A DNA stretch of 52,180 bases from Beijerinckiaceae bacterium. GTDB taxonomy: Bacteria; Pseudomonadota; Alphaproteobacteria; Rhizobiales; Beijerinckiaceae. Positions 1-8,815 of the stretch are shown piece by piece. The position numbers and the translations under genes are program-made. Location: positions 1 to 52,180 of the forward strand of contig JAIETL010000032.1 in assembly GCA_019745195.1 (NCBI GenBank), written 5' to 3'. Every line of letters starts with the position of its first letter. Position 1 is the stretch's first letter. Under the pieces are notes generated by a model. It saw only the letters and a list, made by a program, of their open reading frames with translations, was not told the DNA's origin and did not search any database.

Positions 1-1154
1 ATGAAGAGCGCGCTGCCGGTCGGCGGCGAGACGATGCCGAGGCACATGTTGAACACCAGGATGACGCCGAAATGCACCGGATCGACGCCGAGCTGCGTCA
101 GCACGGGCAGGAAGATCGGCGTGAAAATCAGGATGCCGGGCGTAAGATCGAGGAAGGTGCCCATCAGCAGCAGCACGATATTCACCAGCATCAGCGCGAC
201 GTATTTGTTGTCGGAGATGGCGGTGATCCAGTCGCCGATCAGTTGGGGAATGCCGGCGAGCGACATCACATAGGCCATGGCGAGCGAGGTGCCGATCATC
301 AGCGAGACCACCGCTGTCGCCTCGATCGTATCGACGACGATGCGGTAGAGGTCACTGAGCCTCAGCTCGCGATAGATGCCCGCCAGCACCAGCGAATAGA
401 CGACGGCGATGGCCGAGCCTTCGGTCGCGGTGAAGATTCCGCCGACGATGCCGCCGATCACCAGCACGATCAGGCCGAGGCTCGGCAGCGCGCTGAGGAT
501 CGCCGAGACTTTCTCGCGCATCGGCAAAGGCGGCATCGGCAGATAGCCGCGCCTCTTCGCCATGAACCAGACCGGCACCATCACCGAGACGCCCATCAGG
601 ATGCCGGGCAGGTAGCCGGCGAGGAACAAAGCCGCGATCGAGGTGCCGCCCGAGACCAGCGAATAGACGATGAACGCGCCCGACGGCGGGATCAGCAGGC
701 CGGTTGGGCACGACGCGATGTTGACGGCAGCCGAGAAGGCCGGGTCGTAGCCGGCCTTGTCCTTGAGCGGCTGCATCGTGCCGCCGATGGCGGACGCCGC
801 TGCCACGGCCGAGCCCGAGACGGTGCCGAACATCATGTTGGCGAGGATGGTGATCTGCGCCAGCGCGCCCGGCATCCAGCCGACGAAGACTTTTGCGCAG
901 TCGATCAGGCGGCGCGCGATGCCGCCGCGATTCATGATCGAGCCCGCCATGAAGAAGAACGGAATCGCCAGCAGGGCAAAGGAGTCGAGCCCGGTCGCGA
1001 TGCGCTGCGCAGTCACCGAGAGCGCCGGCATGGGCGGCATGATCGACAGGAGCGCCGCGATCGCGGCCAGCCCCGTGGCGTGGCTGATCGGCACGCCGAT
1101 GGCCATCAGGCCGATGAAGGCGACGGAGAGGATGAGGGCGGGCGATGCTTCCAT
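1..1154 (-). CDS. dctM: TRAP transporter large permease, DctM type (3' end outside window)
   Basis: The large membrane subunit of a tripartite ATP-independent periplasmic transporter drives solute uptake with a sodium or proton gradient. The reading frame opens at an ATG (1152-1154) and stays open to the window edge, giving 384 residues without a stop; family members are about 425-430, so only the last helices are missing. It is a chain of hydrophobic segments with DctM hallmarks such as FFFMAGSIMNRGGIARRL near residue 70, a VSGSAVAAASAIG stretch and CPTGLLIPPSGAFIVYS. It starts 15 bases after the small permease and is the last visible gene of the beta-glucuronidase/TRAP unit. The substrate cannot be read from this subunit; the neighbour suggests a glucuronide or sugar acid. 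Confidence 0.93.
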   Translation of the reverse strand, partial: MEASPALILSVAFIGLMAIGVPISHATGLAAIAALLSIMPPMPALSVTAQRIATGLDSFALLAIPFFFMAGSIMNRGGIARRLIDCAKVFVGWMPGALAQITILANMMFGTVSGSAVAAASAIGGTMQPLKDKAGYDPAFSAAVNIASCPTGLLIPPSGAFIVYSLVSGGTSIAALFLAGYLPGILMGVSVMVPVWFMAKRRGYLPMPPLPMREKVSAILSALPSLGLIVLVIGGIVGGIFTATEGSAIAVVYSLVLAGIYRELRLSDLYRIVVDTIEATAVVSLMIGTSLAMAYVMSLAGIPQLIGDWITAISDNKYVALMLVNIVLLLMGTFLDLTPGILIFTPIFLPVLTQLGVDPVHFGVILVFNMCLGIVSPPTGSALF

Positions 1155-1169
1155 GACGCTCACTCCCGC

Positions 1170-1676
1170 TCAGTCGAGCGAGACCTCCTTGGCCGCGATC
1201 TCCTGTCCGCTGGCGACTTCGCAGACGACGAGCGTCGCGTAGATGGCGGTCAGGAGGCCAGAGAGCGGGATGATGAGGTAGACATAGGCGACGGGGACCA
1301 GCATGGCCGGCGTCACCTGGCCGAGCCGCAGATTGCGCTCGACCAGGAGCCAGCCGCCCCAGCCGAGCACGACCAGCGCGAAGACGATGACGAGCCCGGC
1401 GATCAGGATGTCGATGCCGCGCCGCACCCCGCGCGGGGCCATGTCGATCAGCCCGGTGATGGCGATGTGGCCGCGTTTGCCGAGCACATAGGCCGCGCCG
1501 AGCAGGCTGACCCAGATGAACAGGAAGCGCGAGAGTTCGTCGGTGAAGGAGGTCGAGGAGTTCAGGAAATAGCGCCCCACCACCTGCCAGACCACACAGG
1601 CCAGCATGACCAGCGTCATCGGCACGGCGAGGGTCAGCACGAGGATGTCGAGCGAGCGGTGAATGCGGTGGAGCAT
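1170..1676 (-). CDS. dctQ: TRAP transporter small permease, DctQ type
   Basis: The 168-residue small membrane subunit of the TRAP transporter has four hydrophobic segments, the DctQ topology: about residues 10-30, 48-66, 88-110 and 130-150. The motif WQVVGRYFLNSSTSFTDELS in the first third is the family signature (RYF ... tDELsRfLfvW). It lies between the binding-protein gene upstream and dctM downstream, in the order P-Q-M, and forms a membrane complex with DctM. The ATG at 1674-1676 is chosen because the four-helix core follows at once. A repeat-bearing gap of 198 bases separates it from dctP, so part of its expression may depend on read-through of those hairpins. Confidence 0.93.
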   Translation of the reverse strand: MLHRIHRSLDILVLTLAVPMTLVMLACVVWQVVGRYFLNSSTSFTDELSRFLFIWVSLLGAAYVLGKRGHIAITGLIDMAPRGVRRGIDILIAGLVIVFALVVLGWGGWLLVERNLRLGQVTPAMLVPVAYVYLIIPLSGLLTAIYATLVVCEVASGQEIAAKEVSLD

Positions 1677-1706
1677 GGGGCGACCCGACGGGGAGGGGGC
1701 GGGATC

Positions 1707-1865
1707 TTCCTTCTCCCCTTGCGGGAGAAGGTGGCGCGCAGCGCCGGATGAGGGGTCGCGCTGCGCGTCGGAGATGCTTGTAAAGGCTGTCGCCGATGAG
1801 GGCGGTGCGACCCCTCATCCGTCAGCGCTTCGCGCTGCCACCTTCCCCCGCAAGGGGGGAAGGGG
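1707..1865. repeat. Pair of inverted palindromic intergenic repeats
   Basis: Two copies of one element face each other between dctQ and dctP. Each copy has its own C/G-rich hairpin (about 1711-1729 and 1841-1863) joined to a tail containing GGATGAGGGGTCGC or its complement, so the whole block can also fold into one long stem. A related C/G hairpin type lies inside the ligase gene at 22.5 kb. Such elements between transporter genes often lower distal gene expression through mRNA stability or partial termination; that role is inference here. Confidence 0.75.
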
Positions 1866-1874
1866 AGCCCAGCC

Positions 1875-2861
1875 CTACTGCACCGCCTGGATCTTCTCGG
1901 CCAGCGCCGCCACCGCCGGCACGGCTTTCAGATCGTCATACATCGGCTGCACGGCCTTGCGGAACGCCGGCTTGTCGGCGTCGACGAAGGTCACGCCGAG
2001 CTTCACCGCGTCGCCCTCGGCCTTGTCGAGTTCCTTCTGCCAGTTCTCGTTATGCGCCTTGGACGAATCCGTCGCCGCCTGCCGCACCAGCTCCTGCTGG
2101 TCGGGCTTGAGCTTGCCGAAGGTCACGCCCGAGGCCAGCACCACGTCGGGCACGCGGGTATGCTCGTTGCGGGAGTAGAACTTCATCACCTCGCCATGCT
2201 TGGCCAGCGTCAGCGCGGTGACGTTGTTCTCGGCCCCGTCGACGACGCCCGACTGCAGCGCGGTGTAGAGTTCGCCCCAGGCGAGCGGGGTCGCGGCGGC
2301 GCCGAGCAGATTGACCATGCGGGTGGTGATCGGGCCGGGCTGCACGCGGATTTTCAGGCCTTTCAGGTCATCCGGGGTCCTGATTGCCTTCTTGGCGTAG
2401 AAGGAACGGGTGCCGTTGTCCTGATAGGACAGGCCGAGCAGCGACTTGGCCTTGCCGGCCTCCAGGATCTCGCGACCGATCGGACCGTCCACGACCTTGA
2501 AGAAATGCGCCTTGTCGCGGAACAGGAAGGGCGTGTCGAAGACGCCGAAGGCCGGCTCGAACGCGGCCAGCGGCGAGGCGTTGGCATGGGCGAAGTCGAG
2601 CGCGCCGGCCTGTAGCTGCTCCAGCAATTCGCGCTGCTGGCCGAGCTGTCCGGCCGGGAAGACCCTGATTTCGATCTCGCCCTTGGAGCGCTCGGAGACG
2701 AGCTTGGCGAAGAGTTCGAGCGAGACGTCGACCGGGTGGCCCTTTGCGAGGCCGTGGCCGAGCCGCATCGTCGTCTTGGCCTGCGCGACGGGCGCCAGCG
2801 CCAGGGCGGCTGCGGCGCTCATGCCGGCGATCAGGGTGGTGCGTCGTGTGATGCTCATCAT
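1875..2861 (-). CDS. dctP: TRAP transporter periplasmic solute-binding protein, DctP type
   Basis: This 328-residue extracytoplasmic receptor captures the substrate and delivers it to DctQM. The N-terminus carries a twin-arginine-like signal (SITRRTTLIAG then an Ala-rich segment ending VAQA). The mature chain begins KTTMRLGHGLAKGHPV, the usual DctP start. The family segment with the carboxylate-binding arginine is visible in LKGLKIRVQPGPITTRMVNLLGA (about residues 165-187), followed by ALQSGVVDGAENN, the standard TRAP receptor signature. Length matches the family. The gene follows the beta-glucuronidase by 61 bases on the same strand, so both are probably transcribed together. The arginine fits an acidic ligand such as a uronate or glucuronide, but the exact ligand is not known. 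Confidence 0.95.
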   Translation of the reverse strand: MMSITRRTTLIAGMSAAAALALAPVAQAKTTMRLGHGLAKGHPVDVSLELFAKLVSERSKGEIEIRVFPAGQLGQQRELLEQLQAGALDFAHANASPLAAFEPAFGVFDTPFLFRDKAHFFKVVDGPIGREILEAGKAKSLLGLSYQDNGTRSFYAKKAIRTPDDLKGLKIRVQPGPITTRMVNLLGAAATPLAWGELYTALQSGVVDGAENNVTALTLAKHGEVMKFYSRNEHTRVPDVVLASGVTFGKLKPDQQELVRQAATDSSKAHNENWQKELDKAEGDAVKLGVTFVDADKPAFRKAVQPMYDDLKAVPAVAALAEKIQAVQ

Positions 2862-2922
2862 GGTGTCCTCCGCGTTGGGTTGTCTTGTCTTGGCCGGGCG
2901 TTTTCGCCTTGGGGCCGCTCGC

Positions 2923-4773
2923 TCATGGTCCAGCAGGCTTCTGCTGCTGCGCCAGGTCGGAGTAGCGCTCCGACAGGGTGGTGAAGGCCTTCTTCCGCGT
3001 CGTCTTGTCGGCCGCGATCAAACCTTTCAGGTTCCAGCCGCGCTGATAGGCGGTCTGCCGCCGCTCGGTGCGGAAGTCGTAGAGAATCCACGGGCAGAAG
3101 CCGCGCACATACGGCGCATTCTCGACCAGATCGAGCTGGCGATCGTAAAGGTCGGACTGGTGATTCTCGCCGAAAAGCTCGCCCGGCCGCCCTGAGCGGC
3201 CGGCGACCGCATCGGCGCCCGTCTCGGTGATGACGAGGGGTTTGTCGAGGTCGGAGTTGGCGAAGAGCCGCTTCAGCCCGTCGAGCGAAGGCTCGTACCA
3301 GCCGAAATACTCGTTCAGCCCGATGATATCGAGCGCCTCGCTCAGCCGGTCCTCGATGCGGAAATGCTCGCGGTTGATCAGGCAGGCGGCCGAAACCAGG
3401 CGGGTTAAGTCCATCTCGCGGCAGGAGGCGGCGAGCCCGCTCATGAAGGCGAGCCGCGCATCGGTGTCGGCATTCTCGTTGCCGACACCCCAGATCACGA
3501 TGCTGGCGCGGTTGCGGTCGCGCCGGATCATCTCGCGGAGCTGGTTGTCGGCGTCCGCAAAGGTGTCGGGGTTGGAAAAGTCGATCGCCCAGTAGACCGG
3601 AACCTCTTCCCAGAGCAGCAGCCCGACCTCGTCGGCGATCTGCGCCGCCAGTTCGTGATGCGGGTAATGCGACAGCCGCAGGAAGTTGGCGTTGAGCGCC
3701 TTGGCGTCGGCATAGCGGCGGCGGATGTCGGCCTCGGTCGAAACCTTGCCCAGTTCGCGGTCGTCCTCATGGACGCAGATGCCGCGCAGGAAGATGTCCT
3801 CGCCATTGAGCAGGATGCGCTGGCCCTCGACCCTGATCTCGCGGAAGCCGATTTTGTCGCTGAGCCGATCCTCGCCGAAGCTGATGCCGACCGAATAGAG
3901 CCTAGGGCTGGCCGGGCTCCACAGTTCCGGCGCGGCCTCGAATTCCAGCCGGCCGACGCCGCCGGAGACCGGCACGGCGACATCGCTCGCCAGCCCTTCG
4001 ATGGAAAGCCGCGCCGTGCCGCTGGTCGGCTCCGACAGCGTCACATCGACGGCGATGCGCTTGCCGGCCAAGCCCGGAACCAGCGCGACGCCGAAATCGC
4101 GGATGAACAGGGCCGGCACCCGCACCAGCCCGATTTCGCGATAGATGCCGCCATAATTGAACCAGTCGGTGTGGTTCATCGGCACGCGCTCGGGCCGGCG
4201 GCGATTGTCGACATTGATCTGCAGGCGGTTCGCGCCCGTGTTCAGATGCCCCGTCAGTTCGATGAAGAAGGGCGTGGAGCCGCCGCGATGGCTGCCGAGG
4301 AAGACGCCGTTGAGAAAGACGCGCGCCTCGTATTGCGCCGCGCCGACGCGCAGGAACACGCGCTCGCCCGCTTTGCGGGGTGCGAAATCGAGATGGCGCG
4401 TGTACCAGGCCCCACCCTCGAAATAGGTCCATTCGGGACGCATCACGTTCCAGCAGGAGGGAACGGTCGTGCTCTGCCAGCCGCCATCGTCATAGTCGCG
4501 CGGGGTCGTCCAGCCGCCGATCGGATCGGGCGCGTCCTCGAACCAGCGCTGGCGCAGGCCTTCGTCATGCAGATCGAGCACGAAGTTCCACGCACCATCG
4601 AGCGATTCGACGGTGCGGCCCGCCACGCTCAGCATCTCGCGCCAGCCGACGCGGCGCTGCCCGAAGGGTGCGGCATAGGCCTCGTCATGGAGATGGTGAT
4701 AGGGATCGTGCCCCGGCTGGAGCGCATGCTCGCCGGGCCCGCTGGCAGGGCTGTTCTCGACCTTGGCGTCCAT
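2923..4773 (-). CDS. uidA: Beta-glucuronidase, glycoside hydrolase family 2
   Basis: This 616-residue cytoplasmic enzyme, with no signal peptide, would hydrolyse beta-D-glucuronides to free glucuronate. GH2 architecture is clear: a sugar-binding jelly roll (about 50-220, ending HTDWFNYGGIYREIGLV), an immunoglobulin-like domain (about 221-310) and a TIM barrel (about 315-600). The acid/base is E433 in WGVGNENAD and the nucleophile E517 in VITETGADA. N581-L582-K583 in GWNLKGLIAADK matches the Asn-x-Lys pair that recognises the glucuronide carboxylate in the E. coli enzyme, which favours glucuronidase over galactosidase. It leads the operon with the TRAP transporter, so the cell probably imports glucuronides intact and splits them inside. 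Gene length and start agree with the family. Confidence 0.9.
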   Translation of the reverse strand: MDAKVENSPASGPGEHALQPGHDPYHHLHDEAYAAPFGQRRVGWREMLSVAGRTVESLDGAWNFVLDLHDEGLRQRWFEDAPDPIGGWTTPRDYDDGGWQSTTVPSCWNVMRPEWTYFEGGAWYTRHLDFAPRKAGERVFLRVGAAQYEARVFLNGVFLGSHRGGSTPFFIELTGHLNTGANRLQINVDNRRRPERVPMNHTDWFNYGGIYREIGLVRVPALFIRDFGVALVPGLAGKRIAVDVTLSEPTSGTARLSIEGLASDVAVPVSGGVGRLEFEAAPELWSPASPRLYSVGISFGEDRLSDKIGFREIRVEGQRILLNGEDIFLRGICVHEDDRELGKVSTEADIRRRYADAKALNANFLRLSHYPHHELAAQIADEVGLLLWEEVPVYWAIDFSNPDTFADADNQLREMIRRDRNRASIVIWGVGNENADTDARLAFMSGLAASCREMDLTRLVSAACLINREHFRIEDRLSEALDIIGLNEYFGWYEPSLDGLKRLFANSDLDKPLVITETGADAVAGRSGRPGELFGENHQSDLYDRQLDLVENAPYVRGFCPWILYDFRTERRQTAYQRGWNLKGLIAADKTTRKKAFTTLSERYSDLAQQQKPAGP

Positions 4774-4797
4774 CCCGATGACAAGTCTTCTTATGGA

Positions 4798-4811
4798 GGA
4801 AAACGATTTCC
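4798..4811. promoter_or_regulatory. Candidate LacI-family operator before the glucuronidase operon
   Basis: The 14-base sequence GGAAAACGATTTCC is a near-perfect inverted repeat (6 of 7 positions pair) centred on CG, the layout typical of LacI-family operators. It lies 25 bases upstream of the glucuronidase ATG, in the 126-base gap to the divergent LacI-type gene, where a repressor would block the leftward promoter. Binding by the neighbouring regulator is inference. Confidence 0.5.
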
Positions 4812-4899
4812 CTTATGCTAGACAAGCGCCGCGCTTCTGGCAACCATATGCTGAGCCGCGTCTGCACGGCGAGGCGCGCGTGGGAAGGGCGGCGAAGAC

Positions 4900-5931
4900 G
4901 TGAACGAGCACGATCCGCGAAAGGCCGCCGGCGCCCGCCCGGTCTCGATTTCGGCGGTTGCGCGCCGCGCCGGGGTCTCGATCGCGACCGTCTCGCGGGT
5001 GATGAACGGCGTCGAGAACAAGGCGACGTCCGAGACCGCCGCCCGCGTCCACGCGGCCGTCGCGGCGCTGGGCTACCGGCCGCAAAGCGTCGGCCGGGCG
5101 CTGCGCCAGCGCGAGAGCCGCATCGTCGGCGTGCTCGCCGCCAATCTCGGCAACCCGGCGATGGCGGCGGCCGCCGCCTCGATCGAGCTCGCCTTGCGCG
5201 ACGCCGGCTTCGTCATGGCGCTCTGCGACACGCATGAGGAGCCCGCGATCCAGGACGAATACCTCGCCGAGATGGAGGCGCAGCTGGCGCGCGGCATCGT
5301 GCTGCTGGTGGCAGTGCCCTCGCCGGGCCTCGACCGGTTGCGCGCGGCCGGCCGCCCGCTCGTCTTCGTCAACCGGCGCGATCCCGGCGACGAGGCCTCG
5401 CCCTTCGTCGGCATCGACGACCATGCGGCGGGCTGCGCCGTGGCGCGGCACTGGCTGGCGCAGGATAAGCGCGGCCCGTTCGGGCTGCTGCACGCCTCGC
5501 TCTCTTTCAGCGCCGGCCAGCGCCGGGCGGCGGGCTTCGTCGCGGGCCTCGTCGCGGACGGCGTCGCCGAAGCGGCCATCCTGCGCGCCACCGGCACTGG
5601 CAAAAGCCACCTCGCCATCGGCCATGAAGGGATGGGCGCGCTGCTGGCGGCCCCTATCGTGCCACGCCGCATCCTCTGCCTCAGCGACCTGATCGCCTAT
5701 GGCGCCTATCGCCGGCTGACCGAGGCGGGCCTGAGCGTGCCGCGCGACGTCGCTTTGTTCGGCTTCGACGACAACCCGCTCAACGCCTGGATCGCGCCCT
5801 GGCTCAGCGCGGTCAGAATCCCCTATGACGGTTTCGGCCCGGTCGTGGTGAAGACGCTCGCCGCCCTGCTCGACAAGGGACGGGTCGAGACCGCCTTCCT
5901 CGACCACGAACTCGTCATTCGCGGCGGCTGA
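4900..5931 (+). CDS. LacI-family transcriptional regulator
   Basis: A 343-residue DNA-binding repressor. The N-terminal helix-turn-helix reads ISAVARRAGVSIATVSRVMN, with a hinge near YRPQSVGRALRQ (about residues 58-70), followed by a periplasmic-binding-protein-like effector domain to the C-terminus (for example GFDDNPLNAWIAPWLSAVRI near the end). Translation most likely begins at the GTG at 4900, just ahead of the DNA-binding domain. It is divergent from the glucuronidase/TRAP operon with 126 bases between the start codons and is the obvious candidate to control that operon. The effector is probably the imported glucuronide or its breakdown product, by inference from position only. Confidence 0.93.
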   Translation: MNEHDPRKAAGARPVSISAVARRAGVSIATVSRVMNGVENKATSETAARVHAAVAALGYRPQSVGRALRQRESRIVGVLAANLGNPAMAAAAASIELALRDAGFVMALCDTHEEPAIQDEYLAEMEAQLARGIVLLVAVPSPGLDRLRAAGRPLVFVNRRDPGDEASPFVGIDDHAAGCAVARHWLAQDKRGPFGLLHASLSFSAGQRRAAGFVAGLVADGVAEAAILRATGTGKSHLAIGHEGMGALLAAPIVPRRILCLSDLIAYGAYRRLTEAGLSVPRDVALFGFDDNPLNAWIAPWLSAVRIPYDGFGPVVVKTLAALLDKGRVETAFLDHELVIRGG

Positions 5932-5951
5932 AGGACGCTTTGCTGACTCTG

Positions 5952-7304
5952 TCAGGGCCGCGTCGGATCGAAATGCTTGGTCAGCCTGTGGCCATAGGTC
6001 CCGTAATCGGCCTGCAAGGCCTCGCTCTGCGCGGCGAAGCGCGTCACCTGTTGCGGAAACCGTGTCTCGAACATGAAGGCCAGCGTGCCTTCCAGCTTGT
6101 GCGGCTTGAGCTCGACCCTGCTCGCCTTCTCGAAGGCGTCCATGTCGGGCCCGTGGGGCAGCATGGTGTTGTGAAGCGAGACGCCGCCCGGCACGAAGCC
6201 GCCGCCCGTCTTGGCGTCGTACTGGCCGTAGACCAGCCCCATGAACTCGCTCATCACGTTCATGTGGTACCAGGGCGGCCGGAAGGTGTTCTCGGCGACG
6301 AGCCAGCGGTCGGAGAAGATGACGAAGTCGATATTGGCGGTGCCGGGCGTCTCGGAGGGCGAGGTCAGCACGGTGAAGATCGACGGGTCGGCATGGTCGA
6401 ACAGGATCGGGCCGACGGGCGAATATTTCCGCAGGTCGTATTTGTAGGGCGCGTAATTGCCGTGCCAGGCGACGACGTCGAGCGGCGAATGCGCGATATC
6501 GGCGGCCCAGAGATTGCCGCCCCATTTGACGAACATCTTGGAAGGCGCGTCGCGGTCCTCATAGGCCGCGACGGGGGTCAGGAAGTCGCGCGGATTGGCG
6601 AGGCAGTTGGCGCCGATCGGCCCGCGCTCGGGCAGGGTGAACGCGCCGCCATAATTCTCGCAGAGATAGCCGCGCGCGGGCCCGTCCCGGAGTTCGACGC
6701 GCAGCTTCACGCCGCGCGGGATCACCGCGATCTCGCCAGGTTCGATGTCGATGACGCCGAACTCGGTCCAGAGCCTCAGGGACCCCTGCTGCGGCACGAA
6801 CAGCATCTCGCCATCGGCGTTGTAGACATATTCGTCCACCATCGAGCGCGTGATCAGGTAGACATGCGCGCCCATGCCGGACTGGCTGCCGGCGTCGCCG
6901 GCGGTGGTGATGCTGTGCAGGCCTTCGACGAAGGAGATGGGCCGCTCGGGGATCGGGATCGGGCTCCAGCGCATCGGCGCGATCGGCAGGTCGATCTCGC
7001 GCGCCGGCGCGGTGCGCCAGAACCCGGCATCGACCTTGCGAAACTGGCCCCAATGCGCGACCGTCGGCCGGATGCGATAGAGCCAGGAGCGCTCGTTGGT
7101 GGTGCGCGGCGCCGTGAAGGGCGAGCCGGAAAGCTGCTCGGCATAGAGCCCATAGGCGCAGCGTTGCGGCGAGTTGCGCCCCAGCGGCAGCGCGCCGGGC
7201 AGCGCCTCGGTCTCAAAACCGTTGCCGAAGCCGGACATGTAGCCGGTCTGGATCGCGCTCCTGGCCGGGGGGGCCTGTGCGCTCGCCGGAGTCTGGATGT
7301 TCAT
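5952..7304 (-). CDS. hmgA: Homogentisate 1,2-dioxygenase
   Basis: This 450-residue iron enzyme opens the homogentisate ring to maleylacetoacetate in tyrosine and phenylalanine breakdown. The N-terminus shows [20 protein letters not shown] and the diagnostic [11 protein letters not shown]. Iron ligands are expected in [16 protein letters not shown] (His and Glu) and the His of MLPHGPDMD, all present. Length equals the usual 430-450 residues. The gene stands alone: the usual partners fumarylacetoacetase and maleylacetoacetate isomerase are not in the window. It converges on the LacI-type gene with a 20-base gap. A palindrome at 7335-7354 is a candidate site for its regulator. Confidence 0.97.
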   Translation of the reverse strand: MNIQTPASAQAPPARSAIQTGYMSGFGNGFETEALPGALPLGRNSPQRCAYGLYAEQLSGSPFTAPRTTNERSWLYRIRPTVAHWGQFRKVDAGFWRTAPAREIDLPIAPMRWSPIPIPERPISFVEGLHSITTAGDAGSQSGMGAHVYLITRSMVDEYVYNADGEMLFVPQQGSLRLWTEFGVIDIEPGEIAVIPRGVKLRVELRDGPARGYLCENYGGAFTLPERGPIGANCLANPRDFLTPVAAYEDRDAPSKMFVKWGGNLWAADIAHSPLDVVAWHGNYAPYKYDLRKYSPVGPILFDHADPSIFTVLTSPSETPGTANIDFVIFSDRWLVAENTFRPPWYHMNVMSEFMGLVYGQYDAKTGGGFVPGGVSLHNTMLPHGPDMDAFEKASRVELKPHKLEGTLAFMFETRFPQQVTRFAAQSEALQADYGTYGHRLTKHFDPTRP

Positions 7305-7334
7305 GCCGCGCCCCTCCGCCAGATAGTTTCATCT

Positions 7335-7354
7335 GTAACAGTTGTGACTGTAAC
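7335..7354. promoter_or_regulatory. Candidate operator upstream of hmgA
   Basis: Read on the minus strand the site is GTTACAGT-CACA-ACTGTTAC, an inverted repeat with 7 of 8 arm positions pairing. It lies 31-50 bases before the hmgA start codon, where a repressor or activator would act. No regulator gene of hmgA is adjacent, so the protein that binds is unknown. Confidence 0.45.
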
Positions 7355-7423
7355 CATCAAGGCGTGGCGGAGCTTCGCCGCAGGCGCTCGCCGGGCAGAA
7401 CGCCCTTATTGTCTCGACCACCG

Positions 7424-7448
7424 GGAATAAGGCTCCCGCATCGACGTT
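7424..7448 (+). promoter_or_regulatory. ECF-type promoter of the exporter operon
   Basis: The -35 element GGAATA (7424-7429) and -10 element CGTT (7445-7448) are separated by 15 bases, identical in sequence and spacing to four other sites in front of genes up to 15.1 kb. The form agrees with the general ECF sigma consensus (GGAAY ... CGTT). Transcription would begin about 7455, which makes the ATG at 7457 an unlikely start and supports the one at 7487. Confidence 0.8.
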
Positions 7449-7486
7449 GAAGGGGGATGACGAGCCGGAACAGGGCGGGACGCCGC

Positions 7487-8815
7487 ATGTGGCGCAACGT
7501 GACGATGGACGCGACGACCGCTCCGAGCCGGGCGGACGCAGGCACGCTGCCGGAGAAGCCGGGCACTCGCCATGCCTGGGGACCGCAGATCCGGCGCTTG
7601 TCCAGGCCTTGGGTTGCTGTGGCCGTGCTGGCCGTTTCAGGTCTCGCATCGTTGCTCTGGTCGCAGATGATGGGTCCGGCGGCTCCGACCAGACCGGGCT
7701 ATGTGGGCCAGGCCGCGTTTCGTGGCGATCTTGAGGTTCATGTTTCCGCATCTGGCACTATCGAACCTGTCAGGATCATCGATGTTTCGACCGAACTTTC
7801 AGGCACGATCCGCGCTGTTCATGTCGAGGCCAACGACGTCGTCAAAGCCGGCCAGGTGCTGGCGGAGATCGACGGCGGCACGCCGAAGACGCAACTGGCC
7901 CGTGCGCGGGCCAGCCTTGATCTCGCGCTGGCGCGACGCAAGGAGGTCAAGGCTGCTTACGAGCAGGCCGAGCGGGATCTGCTGCGCAAGCAGCGGCTCT
8001 CCGAGCGCAGGGCGACGAGCGAGCGCGATCTCGACCTCGCCACGGCGGCGGCGGCCAAGGCCGAGGCGGCGTTTGACATCCATGCGGCCGAGATTGCGAT
8101 TGCCCAGGCGGATGTCTCGCTGGCGGAGGGAAATCTGGCCAAGGCACGCATCGTCGCGCCGATCGATGGCGTGGTGCTGCGACGCAGCGTGGAGCCGGGC
8201 CAGACGATCGCGGCCGCGCTGCAGGCCCCCGTGCTGTTTCGCATCGCCGCCAATCTCGACGAAATGCAGGTCAAGGTCGATGTCGACGAAGCCGACGCGC
8301 TGTCCGTCGAGGCGGGCCAGGCGGCTTCTTTCAATGCGCAGGCCCTGCGCGACCGGCCGATCGCCGGCGCCGTCCGCAAGATCCAGGTCGGGCCGGAGAT
8401 CGTTCAGGGCGTGGTCAGCTACAAGGCGCTGATCGGGTTCAGCAATGCCGGGCTCGACCTGCGCCCGGGTATGACCGTCACCGCCGACATTGTCGTGGCG
8501 CGCCGATCCGATGCGCTTCTGGTCGCCAACGCCGCCTTCCGCTTCTCGCCGCCAAAGCCCGGCGGCGCCTCGCCGCCGGGCTTCGGGTCGCTGCTGGGCG
8601 ATCTGACTTCGCCGCCCGCCACCGCGCAGGCGGGGGCTCGACGCGCGGACATCGGCGGTGGACCGCAACGCCGCATCTACAAGCTCGAGCGGGGCGAGTT
8701 GCGGCCGGTCACCGTCACGCCGGGGCGGACGGATGGCAGCCACACCGAGATACTGGCCGGCGAGATCAGCGTCGGCGACATGATCGTCACCGATCTTCAC
8801 GACGCCACGCGATGA
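7487..8815 (+). CDS. HlyD/MacA-like periplasmic adaptor of an ABC exporter
   Basis: A 442-residue membrane-fusion protein anchored by one helix near residues 40-58 (WVAVAVLAVSGLASLLW). A split lipoyl domain follows: SGTIEPVRIIDVSTELSGTI in the first half and ARIVAPIDGVVLRRSVEPGQ after an alpha-helical hairpin (about 135-215). Beta-barrel and membrane-proximal domains come next. A Pro/Gly-rich insert (around SPPKPGGASPPGFG) interrupts the C-terminal region and looks like a family-specific linker. An earlier ATG (7457) is possible, but the promoter position favours 7487, which has a purine-rich site upstream. The stop overlaps the ATPase start by four bases (ATGA). With the next two genes it forms a MacAB-type exporter; cargo is not known. 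Confidence 0.88.
   Translation: MWRNVTMDATTAPSRADAGTLPEKPGTRHAWGPQIRRLSRPWVAVAVLAVSGLASLLWSQMMGPAAPTRPGYVGQAAFRGDLEVHVSASGTIEPVRIIDVSTELSGTIRAVHVEANDVVKAGQVLAEIDGGTPKTQLARARASLDLALARRKEVKAAYEQAERDLLRKQRLSERRATSERDLDLATAAAAKAEAAFDIHAAEIAIAQADVSLAEGNLAKARIVAPIDGVVLRRSVEPGQTIAAALQAPVLFRIAANLDEMQVKVDVDEADALSVEAGQAASFNAQALRDRPIAGAVRKIQVGPEIVQGVVSYKALIGFSNAGLDLRPGMTVTADIVVARRSDALLVANAAFRFSPPKPGGASPPGFGSLLGDLTSPPATAQAGARRADIGGGPQRRIYKLERGELRPVTVTPGRTDGSHTEILAGEISVGDMIVTDLHDATR

Noticed and set aside
72..1818. Long open frames on both strands across the TRAP permease genes, rich in Arg, Asp and His
   Set aside because: They are antisense or frame-shifted shadows of dctM and dctQ caused by high GC; they have no family-like sequence.
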